From CAWCWN01 sp963799245 (GTDB taxonomy: Bacteria > Chloroflexota > Ktedonobacteria > Ktedonobacterales > Ktedonobacteraceae), in assembly GCA_963799245.1 (NCBI GenBank), contig CAWCWN010000003.1, positions 620,001-684,000 on the forward strand: a stretch of DNA of 64,000 nucleotides. The letters run 5' to 3'. The position numbers and the translations under genes were made by a program. How positions within the stretch are numbered: the stretch's first letter is position 1; each line of letters starts with the position of its first letter. A model generated the notes under the pieces. That model searched no databases, was not told the origin of the DNA, and was given only the letters and a program-made list of their open reading frames with translations. This document shows positions 46,581 through 56,084 of the stretch, piece after piece.

Positions 46581-48500
46581 CTACAGGAGCTTCTTAAGGT
46601 CGCGCTGCAGCTCGCCATAACTCTGGTAGCGCGCCAGGTTATCCTCGATCAGGGCGCGTGCCAGGATGGCTTCAAGCTCGCTCGACACTCCGGAGTTGAG
46701 GAGGCGCACGGGAGGGAAGGCGGGATAGTGCGGCGGCTCGTGGTTGGTCAGGGCAAAATGCATACAGGCCGCCAGTGAGTAGATGCAGGTGCGCTGGTCA
46801 TAAGGTTTATCCTGGACAGGCAGGTAGGGCGAGATCGCCAGTTTGCGCGTCGTGTGGGTGTGCGACCTGCTGATGCCGCTGGGTGACTGCTGTGCCGGCG
46901 GCGGCGCGATCTGAAAACCGCTCAGCATGGCGCGGCCGCGGGCCCGCTCAAGCAGGATATTGCCGGGGGTGATGTCGAATTGGCGCAGGGGAGGCCTCTG
47001 CTGCTCCAGCGCCATCAGGATGTTCAGCAGGCTGTACATACAGACCAGCACCTCGCGTTCCGGCAGGGGCCGCAGCAGCCTTTGCAGCCGTTCCTCCAGG
47101 CTTTCGCCATCGACGTACGCGCACACGAGATAGTAATATTTGCCCTCGGCGAAGCGGTCAAGGACGCGCGGGATCAGCGGATGGCGCAGGCGCGTGAGCT
47201 GCTCGCTGGCCCGCTCGTAATAGGCGATATCCCTGGCGCGCTGGACCAGCGGCAGATCCGTGCACTCCCAGCGTTTGAGCACAACAGGCATATCCATACG
47301 CTGCGTGTCGCTGGCGACGGCCAGCGTGATCGAGGCCTCCGCGTTGCTCTTCAAGATGCGTTTCAACGTGTAGCGCCCCTGGCGCACGCTGACACCCGCC
47401 AGGGGGCTATGGAGATTGACGCTGGGAGGCAGGGTCAGACGACCACAGGCCGGACAGCAGCGCTGGCCAAAGCGGGTAGGCGCGTCACAATAAATGCAGT
47501 GGCGACCATCCTGCTCAACGCCGCACTCGCTGCAGCGCTGCGCCCCGCTACGATTCTGGTGCCCGCAGTTATGACACAGGTAGCGCTGCTGCGCGATCTG
47601 CACGGCGCCAGCGTACCTCGCGGCAAACTCCAGGACGTTGGGGTAGCGCTGGCGATAGTCCTTGGCCAGGCCGCGCAGGATTACGGCGGCAACCTCGGCG
47701 GGAATGCGATGATTCCAGTGCTGGGGCGAGACCGGCTGCTCTCTAAAATGGGCGTTCCACATCTCTTCTATGCGCTTGTAGGTAAAGGGCGTGCGGCCGG
47801 TGAGCAGTTCGTAGCAGCTCACCGCAAGGGCGTACTGGTCGGAGTCACGGCGCGGATTGCCCTGCCACTGCTCGGGCGGCATATAGGCGGCGGTGCCCGT
47901 GGCCTCACCCAGCGAGGCATGTGTCTGCATACCAAGATAGAAGGTGGTGCCAAAATCGGAGAGCAGCAGCTGGCCGTTGCGGCCAATCAAGAGGTTGCCC
48001 GGCTTAACATCCTGGTGGATGAGGCCATTTTTATGTACATAGCTGAGAGCCTCCGCCGCCTGCTGAATGTAAGGGACAAGCTCCTCAGCAAAGGCCGGGC
48101 GCCGCGTGCCATCAGCCCGGCGAAAAAGGTCATGAATGGCCTGGGGAGCGTACTCCATAACTAAATATGGCCGCTCATCCTCCAATTTGCCGAAATAGTA
48201 GACTGGCAGGATGTTCAGGTGCTGCAAATCAGCGATACGACGCGCCTCATCGAAGAAATTACCCAGAGCCTTTTCGTTGAATTGATCAAAACGCAGCACC
48301 TTGAGGGCAAGAATACGGCTCAGCGGCGCGGGTTCTCGCACTTTGTAGACCTGGCCATAACTCCCTGCTCCTATGAACGAGACGACCTCATACACGCCGA
48401 TATGCGCCCCCCTGACCAGAAAATCACAGCGTGGACAACATAGCGCACTAGCGGCTACCTCGTGACTACCGCCCGGGCGTGGATTCAAACAACGGGCCAA
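46581..48500 (-). CDS. Serine/threonine kinase with zinc ribbons and a C-terminal pseudokinase domain
   Basis: The 639-residue protein starts with a CCPRC half-ribbon, then a kinase domain (GAGSYGQVYKV, ILALKVL, HQDVKPGNLL, SDFGTTFYLG; about residues 35-300). Two zinc ribbons follow (CHNCG...CSECG and CIYC...CPACG, about 310-360). The last 260 residues are a second kinase-like fold with YYYLVCAYVDGESLEE and FDITPGNILL, where the usual Lys is Thr and DFG reads SGFQ, so it is probably a pseudokinase. No membrane segment is seen. Start is a TTG (48500 or 48488), as no ATG precedes the conserved part. Confidence 0.85.
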   Translation of the reverse strand: MARCLNPRPGGSHEVAASALCCPRCDFLVRGAHIGVYEVVSFIGAGSYGQVYKVREPAPLSRILALKVLRFDQFNEKALGNFFDEARRIADLQHLNILPVYYFGKLEDERPYLVMEYAPQAIHDLFRRADGTRRPAFAEELVPYIQQAAEALSYVHKNGLIHQDVKPGNLLIGRNGQLLLSDFGTTFYLGMQTHASLGEATGTAAYMPPEQWQGNPRRDSDQYALAVSCYELLTGRTPFTYKRIEEMWNAHFREQPVSPQHWNHRIPAEVAAVILRGLAKDYRQRYPNVLEFAARYAGAVQIAQQRYLCHNCGHQNRSGAQRCSECGVEQDGRHCIYCDAPTRFGQRCCPACGRLTLPPSVNLHSPLAGVSVRQGRYTLKRILKSNAEASITLAVASDTQRMDMPVVLKRWECTDLPLVQRARDIAYYERASEQLTRLRHPLIPRVLDRFAEGKYYYLVCAYVDGESLEERLQRLLRPLPEREVLVCMYSLLNILMALEQQRPPLRQFDITPGNILLERARGRAMLSGFQIAPPPAQQSPSGISRSHTHTTRKLAISPYLPVQDKPYDQRTCIYSLAACMHFALTNHEPPHYPAFPPVRLLNSGVSSELEAILARALIEDNLARYQSYGELQRDLKKLL

Positions 48501-48935
48501 CTACTCTACCTCTTTATTGTTACATCTATCTGATGGTGATGGCGTTGTGGGGAGGCAAATCCGTCCCTGTAATTGCCCTGCAGCCAGCTCTGCCTGTTCC
48601 CTGCCTGTCTATCTATCTACGCTTGGACGCCGGCTTAGTTGCGAATTACCAGAGTTCGCGCCTGAAAGTTATACAGCCGGTGGCGATGACGTAAAGCCGT
48701 ACAGATAAGCAGCGTTAATAGGGATTGTCAAGCGGTTAGGGGAGAAGGATGAATTATCCGCCGTCGATAGAGGCAGCACCTGCTTGTGAGGCGCCTCGGG
48801 TGCTGAGGATTCAAACAATGAATATATTATATTGATATATTTAAATAAATAAAGAATTAAAAATTTATTAACCATGTTATATAATTCTAAACCATACCTC
48901 AACACTTCCTCAACTTTCTCTATACAAAACTGGAG

Positions 48936-49198
48936 TATAATGACAACGTAGTTAGGTCGTAATCTTTCTCATACTGTACGTAGTAGGGCAGCCTTGTGCT
49001 CAAGTTGTAAGTCGTCTCAAAGCGGAGCCGGTTTAGAAGGGACAATTGGTCACCAGGACCAGTTGTTCAAAGTCTATCAAGACAAAGAACTCGGCAGAGA
49101 CGACTTCTTTGTGTGTAAAAGGGTTGTATACACACTCATTTACAGTAATACATCATACAAAAATCATCTATAAGTAAATAACAAGCAAAGGTGGGGTT
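48936..49198 (+). ncRNA. Candidate structured 5' leader of the glycosyltransferase gene
   Basis: A TATAAT (48936-48941) is followed by about 260 bases without a gene. The leader has an outer stem AAGTCGTCTC (49009-49018) with GAGACGACTT (49097-49106); inside it are ACAATTGGTC/GACCAGTTGT (49042-49066) and GTCT-ATCA-AGAC (49072-49083). A separate stem GTGTGTA/TACACAC lies at 49111-49135. The layout, an outer stem closing two hairpins, is that of a regulatory RNA. It matches no class I recognise. Upstream, 48500-48935 holds no gene; 48820-48895 is extremely AT-rich. Confidence 0.45.
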
Positions 49199-52100
49199 AT
49201 GTTAAAGAATTTTATGAGGCGACCCACAGTCTTGCGTGATGGGCAGCCTGCTGAACAGGTAGAGCAAGATGGGTACAGCTCAACATCTGGTTCAAACCCA
49301 CTCAATGGGCCAGAGCAAGTCGAAGTATCGCTAATGCCAACCTCCAAAGCACTCGTAACGCCCCAGCATGGAGTACGAAGCGGACAACCTGCCATTATTG
49401 ATCCGCATATTCAGCACAAGGTGCAATCTTATGTCGCCTGGCTGCAGAAGCAAGCCAGGTATGATGCGCAGAAGGATCAGGCACAGGAAATCAATGACTA
49501 TATTCAAGAAGCAACAAAGAGAGTGAAAGTGGGTAAGAAAGAGGTGGCGATGTTCGCCCCTTTTCGACCGAAACATTCCGCTCTGCAAACCCTTACCGCC
49601 AAGCAGTTAATTGCTCTCTGTGTCATCGGGCTGCTAGGGATGATCGGGTTGCTCGTTTTCCGACTGGAGATGGTGACGGCTGTGATCGGAGCGATCACGA
49701 TCATGTATTCCTTCAATCTCATCCTGAGTGTAGGTATGGCTATCAGGACATTTCGGCATGCGACGGAAGAACGTATCGACGACGGTATTGTGCATGCCTT
49801 AAAAAATGCCGACTGGCCCATGTATACGATTCTTTGTCCGCTCTATCGGGAAGCGCAGGTGGTACCACAGTTTGCGCAGGCTATGCTGGCACTAGACTAT
49901 CCACCAGAGAAACTACAGATTCTCTTTCTCACAGAAGAGAACGATGCTGAGACGCGCAAAGCCATACGAGCATTATCCCTGCCACCGCACTTCAAAATTC
50001 TGGTTGTTCCCGATGGCCAACCCCGCACCAAGCCCCGCGCTTGTAATTATGGGTTGATGTACGCAAAAGGACCTTATGTCGTCATCTACGATGCTGAAGA
50101 TATACCCGATCCTCTGCAACTGAAGAAAGCTGTTCTCACATTTGCCAGCCATGGCACGGATGTAGTTTGCGTGCAGGCCAAGCTCAACTTCTATAATATT
50201 CGCCAAAACCTGCTCACACGCTGGTTTACCACCGAGTATACCGCCTGGTTCGACCTGATTTTACCAGGGCTTCAGCTAGCAAATTTCTCTCTGCCTTTAG
50301 GAGGTACATCGAATCATTTTCGTACAGCAACGCTACGTGCCTTAGGAGGCTGGGACGCCTACAACGTGACCGAGGATTGTGACCTGGGTCTGCGCTTGAA
50401 ACGCTACCGCATGAATACCGTCATCCTCGACTCGACGACGCTGGAAGAGGCCAACTCGCAGTTGAAGAACTGGCTCCGCCAGCGCTCGCGCTGGATCAAG
50501 GGCTACATGCAGACCTATCTCGTACATATGCGCAATCCCCTTGAAGGCGTCCGCAAGGGACGCCTGTACGACCTGTTCTCATTTCAGATGGTGATTGGCA
50601 GTGGCACGGCTGTCATGTTCATCAATCCCTTGATGTGGGTGTTGTTGGGAATCTACATCGCCTTTGGGCCTTCGGTAATAAACATCTATCACCTCCTGTT
50701 CCCAGGACCCATTCTTTACCTGGGCGCCTTCTGCCTCATCTTCGGAAATTTCTTCTATATCTATCTCAACCTGCTGGCATGCATGAAAAGAAAACAGTAT
50801 CACCTCTTGCCATGGGCACTGTTTATGCCCTGCTACTGGTTACTGATGAGCGTAGCGGCTCTTTATGCACTCATTGAGCTGCTGGTGAAACCGCATTACT
50901 GGCAAAAGACGGTGCATGGGCTGCACTTGAAAGGAAAACATGCATCTTCTTTGACTTCATCAAAGGTAGCTGCGCTCTCTATGGGAGAAGAATCAAACAC
51001 GCCAGTAGCGGTAACGTATGGTGAAGTGAGCGGAATTGGCACCATTCCATCAGTAACAATGTCTCTCAAAGCTATGCCGACCCTGCTCACGCCTGCTATT
51101 TCACACAAGCAGAAACAGGCGCAAGCTGTAGCGAAAAAGTCTAAGGTACGAGACTTCTGGCTCCTTGCAATCATAATCACTGCATGTAGTACCAGTATTA
51201 CTGCCTGCTGGTACTACTTTCAGCAGCATCAGATATTACTCTATAATGATGCATACTCTCACATGCGTATTGCTCGTAGCGTGTTCGATAGCGCTACTCC
51301 TGGTTTAGCGCAACTGGGAAGCGTCTGGCTTCCACTGCCACACATACTTATGTGGTTCTTTATCTGGAATGACTACCTCTGGCATACTGGACTGGCAGGC
51401 AGTTTCGTGGGGATGATCTGCTATGTCGCTACTACAGCCTATCTTTACCTGAGTATTAGAAGGCTTACACACAGTAACAGGATCAGTTTCCTTGGGAGCT
51501 TGCTGTTTATCTTTAATCCGAATGTGCTCTATCTACAGTCAACACCACTCTCAGAGCTAGTAGGCTTCTTGACATTGACTATGGCATCATATTACTTCCT
51601 TGCATGGGCTCAGGAAGATATGACCAAGTACCTTGTACTGGCAGCAATGAGCACGTTTCTTGCAACCTTAGCGCGCTATGATGGATGGTCTCTCTTTATG
51701 GTGCTTCTTGTGCTTGTTACAGTCATAGGGCTTATCAGAAAACATCCCTGGGCACAAATACGTGGAAACCTCTTGCTCTTTGGTGTATTAGGCTGTTTGG
51801 GTATTGTTTTATGGCTCATCTGGAATCTGATCATCGTTGGTGACCCTCTTTACTTCCAAAATAGTCAATACTCGTCACAAGCTGCTCAGATGGCGCTGGC
51901 CCACTCAGGAGGGTTATATACGTATCATAACGTCTGGCTCTCGGTGAAGACATACACCTTAGACGTCATGTATTCTTTCGGCAACGTTATGACGATAGTG
52001 GCGGTATTTGCTTTTGTCGTCTTTTTCATTCGCCGTCGCTTTTCTCCGGACATGCTTGCCGCTCTAGCATTTGTCTCTCCATTTGTTCTATATGTGCTAT

Positions 52101-52759
52101 CTCTATATAGTGGACAGGCGTCTATTTGGGTTCCTGGTGCCGTTCCTGCAACGGCCACAATACAATTTTATAATGCTCGTTATGGTGCGGAGATGGTTGT
52201 ACCAGCCTCTCTTTTCATTGCGACGCTCCTGTATAGGATGCGTTTCTGGCTTCGACCTCGCCTCTATTTCCTTAGCCAGATTGCTTTTATAGTAGTATTA
52301 GCTGTCCAGACAGTGTTTATTGCATCAAATGGCATCGTGTCGCTACAAGATGGCTTATACGGTCTCTCATGTGTTTCAAGCCACACAGTCAACGCTTATC
52401 TTGCACAGCATTATACGGGCGGAATGGTGCTTCAAGATGTTACGGTGGGAGATTTTAGTTTGTCAGATGCGGGGTTTGACTTTAAAGATGTTGTTTATGA
52501 TGGTTCTGGGCCATTATGGCGCAAAGCATTAGCTGATCCGGCAGACACCGTGCAATGGATCATTACTTTGCCAGGAGACGCTATAACAAAGCGAATCAAA
52601 GTCGATGATCCTGTGTTTCTTTCACAATTCTCGCTCGTGGTTCAAGAACCCTCAGGTTATAGGCTGTATCATCGAAATGGAGAGTCGCCATTACCAACGC
52701 GTCCTCTTCCACCTGGAATACTCACGGATCATCGGTTGTGTCCTGTTGAGGCTCATTAA
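49199..52759 (+). CDS. Fused processive GT2 glycosyltransferase and GT-C (PMT/ArnT-like) membrane protein
   Basis: Residues 1-600 are a cellulose-synthase-like GT2 enzyme: two membrane segments near 135-185, then TILCPLYREAQVVPQF, the DAED metal motif, TEDCDLGLRL, and QRSRWIKGYMQT (QxxRW), followed by membrane helices. Residues about 650-1186 are a second polytopic module whose first outer loop has NDAYSHMRIAR, like the Asp-containing loop of GT39/GT83 transferases that use lipid-linked sugars. Such a fusion could make and transfer a glycan at one site; that role is inferred. Start ATG follows AGGTGGGG. The GtrA-GT2 gene follows by 8 bases. Confidence 0.88.
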   Translation: MLKNFMRRPTVLRDGQPAEQVEQDGYSSTSGSNPLNGPEQVEVSLMPTSKALVTPQHGVRSGQPAIIDPHIQHKVQSYVAWLQKQARYDAQKDQAQEINDYIQEATKRVKVGKKEVAMFAPFRPKHSALQTLTAKQLIALCVIGLLGMIGLLVFRLEMVTAVIGAITIMYSFNLILSVGMAIRTFRHATEERIDDGIVHALKNADWPMYTILCPLYREAQVVPQFAQAMLALDYPPEKLQILFLTEENDAETRKAIRALSLPPHFKILVVPDGQPRTKPRACNYGLMYAKGPYVVIYDAEDIPDPLQLKKAVLTFASHGTDVVCVQAKLNFYNIRQNLLTRWFTTEYTAWFDLILPGLQLANFSLPLGGTSNHFRTATLRALGGWDAYNVTEDCDLGLRLKRYRMNTVILDSTTLEEANSQLKNWLRQRSRWIKGYMQTYLVHMRNPLEGVRKGRLYDLFSFQMVIGSGTAVMFINPLMWVLLGIYIAFGPSVINIYHLLFPGPILYLGAFCLIFGNFFYIYLNLLACMKRKQYHLLPWALFMPCYWLLMSVAALYALIELLVKPHYWQKTVHGLHLKGKHASSLTSSKVAALSMGEESNTPVAVTYGEVSGIGTIPSVTMSLKAMPTLLTPAISHKQKQAQAVAKKSKVRDFWLLAIIITACSTSITACWYYFQQHQILLYNDAYSHMRIARSVFDSATPGLAQLGSVWLPLPHILMWFFIWNDYLWHTGLAGSFVGMICYVATTAYLYLSIRRLTHSNRISFLGSLLFIFNPNVLYLQSTPLSELVGFLTLTMASYYFLAWAQEDMTKYLVLAAMSTFLATLARYDGWSLFMVLLVLVTVIGLIRKHPWAQIRGNLLLFGVLGCLGIVLWLIWNLIIVGDPLYFQNSQYSSQAAQMALAHSGGLYTYHNVWLSVKTYTLDVMYSFGNVMTIVAVFAFVVFFIRRRFSPDMLAALAFVSPFVLYVLSLYSGQASIWVPGAVPATATIQFYNARYGAEMVVPASLFIATLLYRMRFWLRPRLYFLSQIAFIVVLAVQTVFIASNGIVSLQDGLYGLSCVSSHTVNAYLAQHYTGGMVLQDVTVGDFSLSDAGFDFKDVVYDGSGPLWRKALADPADTVQWIITLPGDAITKRIKVDDPVFLSQFSLVVQEPSGYRLYHRNGESPLPTRPLPPGILTDHRLCPVEAH

Positions 52760-52767
52760 AAACGAGA

Positions 52768-54033
52768 ATGAGGTTAAATAACGTGAGTAAATCACCTTCA
52801 ATTACCCATCAGCGTCAATTTAAGCTGGCGTTGGTTTTTCAGTTCTTTCGCTTCGGCTTCGTCGGTGGCATTAATACGTTTATCGACATCCTGGCGTTTA
52901 ACATGTTAGTATGGATGTTTCCAACAAGTTACAACTTTACACTCGTTTTCTACAACTCGCTAGCCTATTTTGTTGGAGCGGTGAATAGTTTCTGCTGGAA
53001 CAAGCTCTGGACGTTTAAGCAGCGTTCAAGCGCTACCAACGATCAACTGGTCCGCTTCGCACTCGTCACCAGCCTGGGCATTATCTGCAACGATATCTTT
53101 CTCTGGCTGGCAACAACCATACTTACTTCGCTCTCGCTCAATGGTTTCCTATGGGTCAATGTCGCCAAGGTCAGCGCGATTGCCGGCTCAGTAGCAGTCT
53201 CGTATCTAGGAATGCGCTTCGGTGTCTTTACTAAAAATGAAGAGATCATAACGTCTCTCCCACCTTCAAATCCACAGCTTTTTGTTACACCGCGCAGCTT
53301 ATCAGTGATATTGCCGGCCTACAACGAAGAAGCGCTTATCGCCAATACAATATCAACCGTTATGTCAGTGCTTACCACGTGGATGCAGGATTTTGAAGTG
53401 ATTGTGGTCAACGATGGGAGTAAGGATCGCACAGGAGAAATTGTGGCAGGCCTGTCAGCCTATGATCGACGTATCCGCCTCATCGATCATCCTGTCAACA
53501 GGGGTTATGGCGCGGCCCTGGTAACTGGCTTTGAAGCTGTGACCAAAGAGCTTGCCTTCTTCATGGACTCAGATGGGCAGTTTGATATCAGCGACCTGGC
53601 CCGCTTTTTCCCCCTCATTGAAGAGTATGGCGCCGTGTTAGGATATCGTATCGATCGGCAGGATACCTGGATGCGCAAACTCAACGCCTTAGGTTGGAAG
53701 CAGTTGGTGAGATTCATCTTTGGCGTCCACGCGCGGGACATTGATTGCGCTTTTAAGCTCTTCCGGGCTGAGTTCTTTCGCACCCACCGCTTAGAGACAC
53801 GGGGAGCGATGATTAACGCAGAAATTCTGTATAAACTATCTCGTGCTGGCTATACCTACACCGAGGTAGGTGTGCAACATTTACCCCGGCGGGCAGGAAA
53901 AGCGACTGGGGCCAAACTCATCGTCATCCTACGCGCCTTACGCGAAATGGTTCTCTTTGCTGAGAAGTGGCGACGGGAGGAACAGCAATCTTTGTATAAG
54001 CGTATGAGCCTCGTTTACGAGGATCGGATATGA
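52768..54033 (+). CDS. GtrA-like membrane domain fused to a dolichol-phosphate-mannose-synthase-like GT2
   Basis: Residues about 20-145 have four hydrophobic segments of the GtrA type (FFRFGFVGGINTFIDILAF). Residues about 175-400 are a GT2 domain: SVILPAYNEEALI, VVNDGSKDRTGE, and DSDGQFD (DxD metal site). It likely makes a polyprenyl-phosphate sugar and helps flip it, giving the donor for the GT-C module upstream. The gene may start at GTG 52783, which has GAGG at better spacing than ATG 52768. The last 502 bases recur in inverted orientation at the window end with one difference seen. Confidence 0.9.
   Translation: MRLNNVSKSPSITHQRQFKLALVFQFFRFGFVGGINTFIDILAFNMLVWMFPTSYNFTLVFYNSLAYFVGAVNSFCWNKLWTFKQRSSATNDQLVRFALVTSLGIICNDIFLWLATTILTSLSLNGFLWVNVAKVSAIAGSVAVSYLGMRFGVFTKNEEIITSLPPSNPQLFVTPRSLSVILPAYNEEALIANTISTVMSVLTTWMQDFEVIVVNDGSKDRTGEIVAGLSAYDRRIRLIDHPVNRGYGAALVTGFEAVTKELAFFMDSDGQFDISDLARFFPLIEEYGAVLGYRIDRQDTWMRKLNALGWKQLVRFIFGVHARDIDCAFKLFRAEFFRTHRLETRGAMINAEILYKLSRAGYTYTEVGVQHLPRRAGKATGAKLIVILRALREMVLFAEKWRREEQQSLYKRMSLVYEDRI
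53532..54033 (+). repeat. Left copy of a 502-bp or longer inverted duplication (GT2 gene 3' part)
   Basis: This sequence is the reverse complement of 63499-64000. Identity ends exactly at the stop codon on this side. I found one difference, T at 53921 against the complement of G at 63611, changing Ile to Thr. The other copy runs off the window, so the repeat may be longer. Confidence 0.93.
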
Positions 54034-54270
54034 GAACTCATTTCTCTTTACCCCTCGTTTTCCGCATTCGCCGGTCGCTGACCGCTTCACGGTACGTCAA
54101 CAGCAGATTCCGGAAGCCAAGGCCGCTATTGACTTTGCAGCCGTCAGACCCATCGGCCAGAGCTAGTGCTGCTTTCGTTAAATCCGCCAGTAACAAAAAT
54201 ATAGAGAAAAACGGCATCAGCTGACTCTAGAAGACGATCCGTTTTGTCGCCGCATTTAACGAATGAAGCA
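54034..54270. other. Intergenic segment after the GtrA-GT2 gene
   Basis: A 64-codon frame begins by overlapping the GT2 stop but has no ribosome binding site or recognised similarity. It is probably junk or remnant sequence. Confidence 0.3.
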
Positions 54271-54442
54271 CTATATGCTTCCAGGTAATGTATGCGGAGA
54301 TGTGATCGAAGAGAGGCTGATCTGTGGAGTCAACTTCCCGCCGACCTGCCAGCGTTGCTCGCGCTTGTGCCACGCGCTGACCTCTATCTGCAAGATGAGA
54401 TGCAGGTCGCTCAGGCCGCATAATCATCTTGGAAGCATATAG
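54271..54442. mobile_element. Internally deleted insertion sequence (MITE-like), 172 bp
   Basis: CTATATGCTTCCA (54271-54283) and its complement TGGAAGCATATAG (54430-54442) are perfect 13-bp ends, with weaker complementarity over about 14 further bases. The inside encodes a plausible protein tail on the plus strand, LPADLPALLALVPRADLYLQ, ending in TAA just before the right end, as in the 3' end of a transposase. I cannot name the family. Related ends occur at 63173-63287. Confidence 0.55.
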
Positions 54443-54530
54443 CTTCCCCCATCTCAATGTTACCCTTTAGTATGGTGATTGGTATCAGTTCTAGTGCAAA
54501 CTGCGGAATGTAGGATATATTAAATCTAGC

Positions 54531-55715
54531 ATGGAATTAAAATATCTTTTGAGGAAACGTCTTTTGAGAAGTGGAAAGCAGAAAGCTATTATTCCAAGTA
54601 TTTTTCTTGTTGCACTTTTCTTGTTGCTCTTATTTATTGTGTATCCTTCTCTTGTAATCAGAGGGATTATTACTATTGATACGTCAAAGTTTATAACCCG
54701 TGTTGGGACAAATTTATATCTGCATGGACAAGAGTTCCGTTTTATTGGAGTTAATGCAGGAGTAGACACCGTCCCCAAACCATATATTGGTTGTGGACAT
54801 GCCTTTTCTAACGCTGATGTTGATGCGATGTTTTCTCAATTACATCAAATGGGAGTAACTGTTGATCGGATATGGCTCATGCAATCATTTACCAAAAGCG
54901 CGACATATTTTGACAGAATAAATTATCTTTTATCGGAAGCAAAAAAATACAATATTTATCTTCTGTTTACCCTTGAAAATCAGTGGAAGAATTGTACGCA
55001 GGGAGGGTATAAATATGCTTCATGGTACCGGAACGGCTATCTTTCTCCATATGGGTCATATCCTCTTTCGTACAAAGACTATGTTGGAAAGATTGTTTCC
55101 CGCTATAAAGATGATCCTTCCATTATCATGTGGGAACTAGTAAATGAACCGCAAAACAGGAATTCAGATAATAGTTGTGCTGGTGATGCCTTCTATCATT
55201 TCGCCTCTGATATGTCAAATTATATTAAATCCCTTGATCCCAATCACCTCATTGCGGCTGGCGCAATGGATACCTGTATTGCGAATAGCGCGTATGTAAA
55301 AATTAATAGTTTACCAAACATCGATATCATTGACGATGATGATTATGGGAATGAGACAATCCCACTCCCGGGCTCACCTGTAACAAATACTGCAAATAGA
55401 TCCGAGGCGGCAGATCTGCAAATCGCGAAACAGATCAATAAACCATTCTTTATCGTCGAATCAGGTATTCGAAGTCACTGCACTGCACCTAATTGTTATT
55501 CACCTCAACAACGGGCGGATTTATTTAAAGCGAAAATGCAAGCTATCTTTGCAAATGGAGGGGTGGGATTTATAGTTTGGAATTTCACTATTAATCAAAC
55601 TTTAATAGATAATACGTTTGATTATTTAGATCCGTTAAGCCAAACGATTAAGGCTGTCGTCAACAGCTTTGTACTGTATCCCTCGGGCTGGAGACGTTTT
55701 TGGGCTCCCATTTAA
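54531..55715 (+). CDS. Membrane-anchored GH5-like glycoside hydrolase (endo-mannanase/cellulase type)
   Basis: The 394-residue protein has a basic N-terminus and a membrane segment at about 20-44, then a TIM-barrel of the GH5 type. The acid/base Glu is in IIMWELVNEPQN and the nucleophile Glu in PFFIVESGI; RFIGVNAGVD and FIVWNF are further family strands. It should act outside the membrane on beta-linked glucan or mannan, possibly trimming the polymer made by the glycosyltransferases upstream. Its base composition is clearly more AT-rich than the core genes, suggesting transfer. No good ribosome binding site is seen upstream of the ATG. Confidence 0.85.
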   Translation: MELKYLLRKRLLRSGKQKAIIPSIFLVALFLLLLFIVYPSLVIRGIITIDTSKFITRVGTNLYLHGQEFRFIGVNAGVDTVPKPYIGCGHAFSNADVDAMFSQLHQMGVTVDRIWLMQSFTKSATYFDRINYLLSEAKKYNIYLLFTLENQWKNCTQGGYKYASWYRNGYLSPYGSYPLSYKDYVGKIVSRYKDDPSIIMWELVNEPQNRNSDNSCAGDAFYHFASDMSNYIKSLDPNHLIAAGAMDTCIANSAYVKINSLPNIDIIDDDDYGNETIPLPGSPVTNTANRSEAADLQIAKQINKPFFIVESGIRSHCTAPNCYSPQQRADLFKAKMQAIFANGGVGFIVWNFTINQTLIDNTFDYLDPLSQTIKAVVNSFVLYPSGWRRFWAPI

Positions 55716-55761
55716 TCTCAAGAATACTCTTTTGACAAAACCTGCCATTTGTTGCCTTCCA

Positions 55762-55965
55762 TCAGGCGATAATTGTCCCCAGCGCGAATACCATCGCCGC
55801 CGTAGTGGTAGCCAGGATAACCGGCTTTTTTGAGCGACTCAGCAGGTCGGTAACCTCTTCATCGGCGGCGGTGATACTCGAAGCGGGCATCGACCATAAA
55901 GACGATCACATCGGCTTCCTCGATGGCCAGTTCGGCCTAGGAGCGTGCGTTTTGCATAATACTGG
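55762..55965 (-). pseudogene. der: Fragment of the ribosome-assembly GTPase gene der (engA)
   Basis: On the minus strand the sequence reads AELAIEEADVIVFMVDAR and, one base shifted, SITAADEEVTDLLSRSKKPVI, which is the middle of the first G domain of Der. P-loop and G4 parts are absent, there is a frame break near 55880, and it ends in unrelated codons at TGA 55762-55764. It is a decayed piece, probably left by rearrangement; an intact der must exist elsewhere. Confidence 0.65.
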
Positions 55966-56084
55966 TCGGAAACGAGAAACCCTCTGCCACCAGCTCGAGT
56001 TGAGCATGTATTTGTTCAGAACTCACGGGAGCTCCTTATCAACTGCATAAACTGCGTAGAAACGTGCGCGAGCGGATATCCTCA

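Noticed and set aside
46980..48164. A 394-codon plus-strand open frame opposite the kinase gene
   Set aside because: It mirrors the kinase codons in a GC-rich gene and shows no domain; the minus strand has clear kinase motifs.
49009..49106. c-di-GMP-I riboswitch upstream of the glycosyltransferase
   Set aside because: The conserved core and tetraloop-receptor elements of that class are not visible; kept only as an unassigned structured leader.
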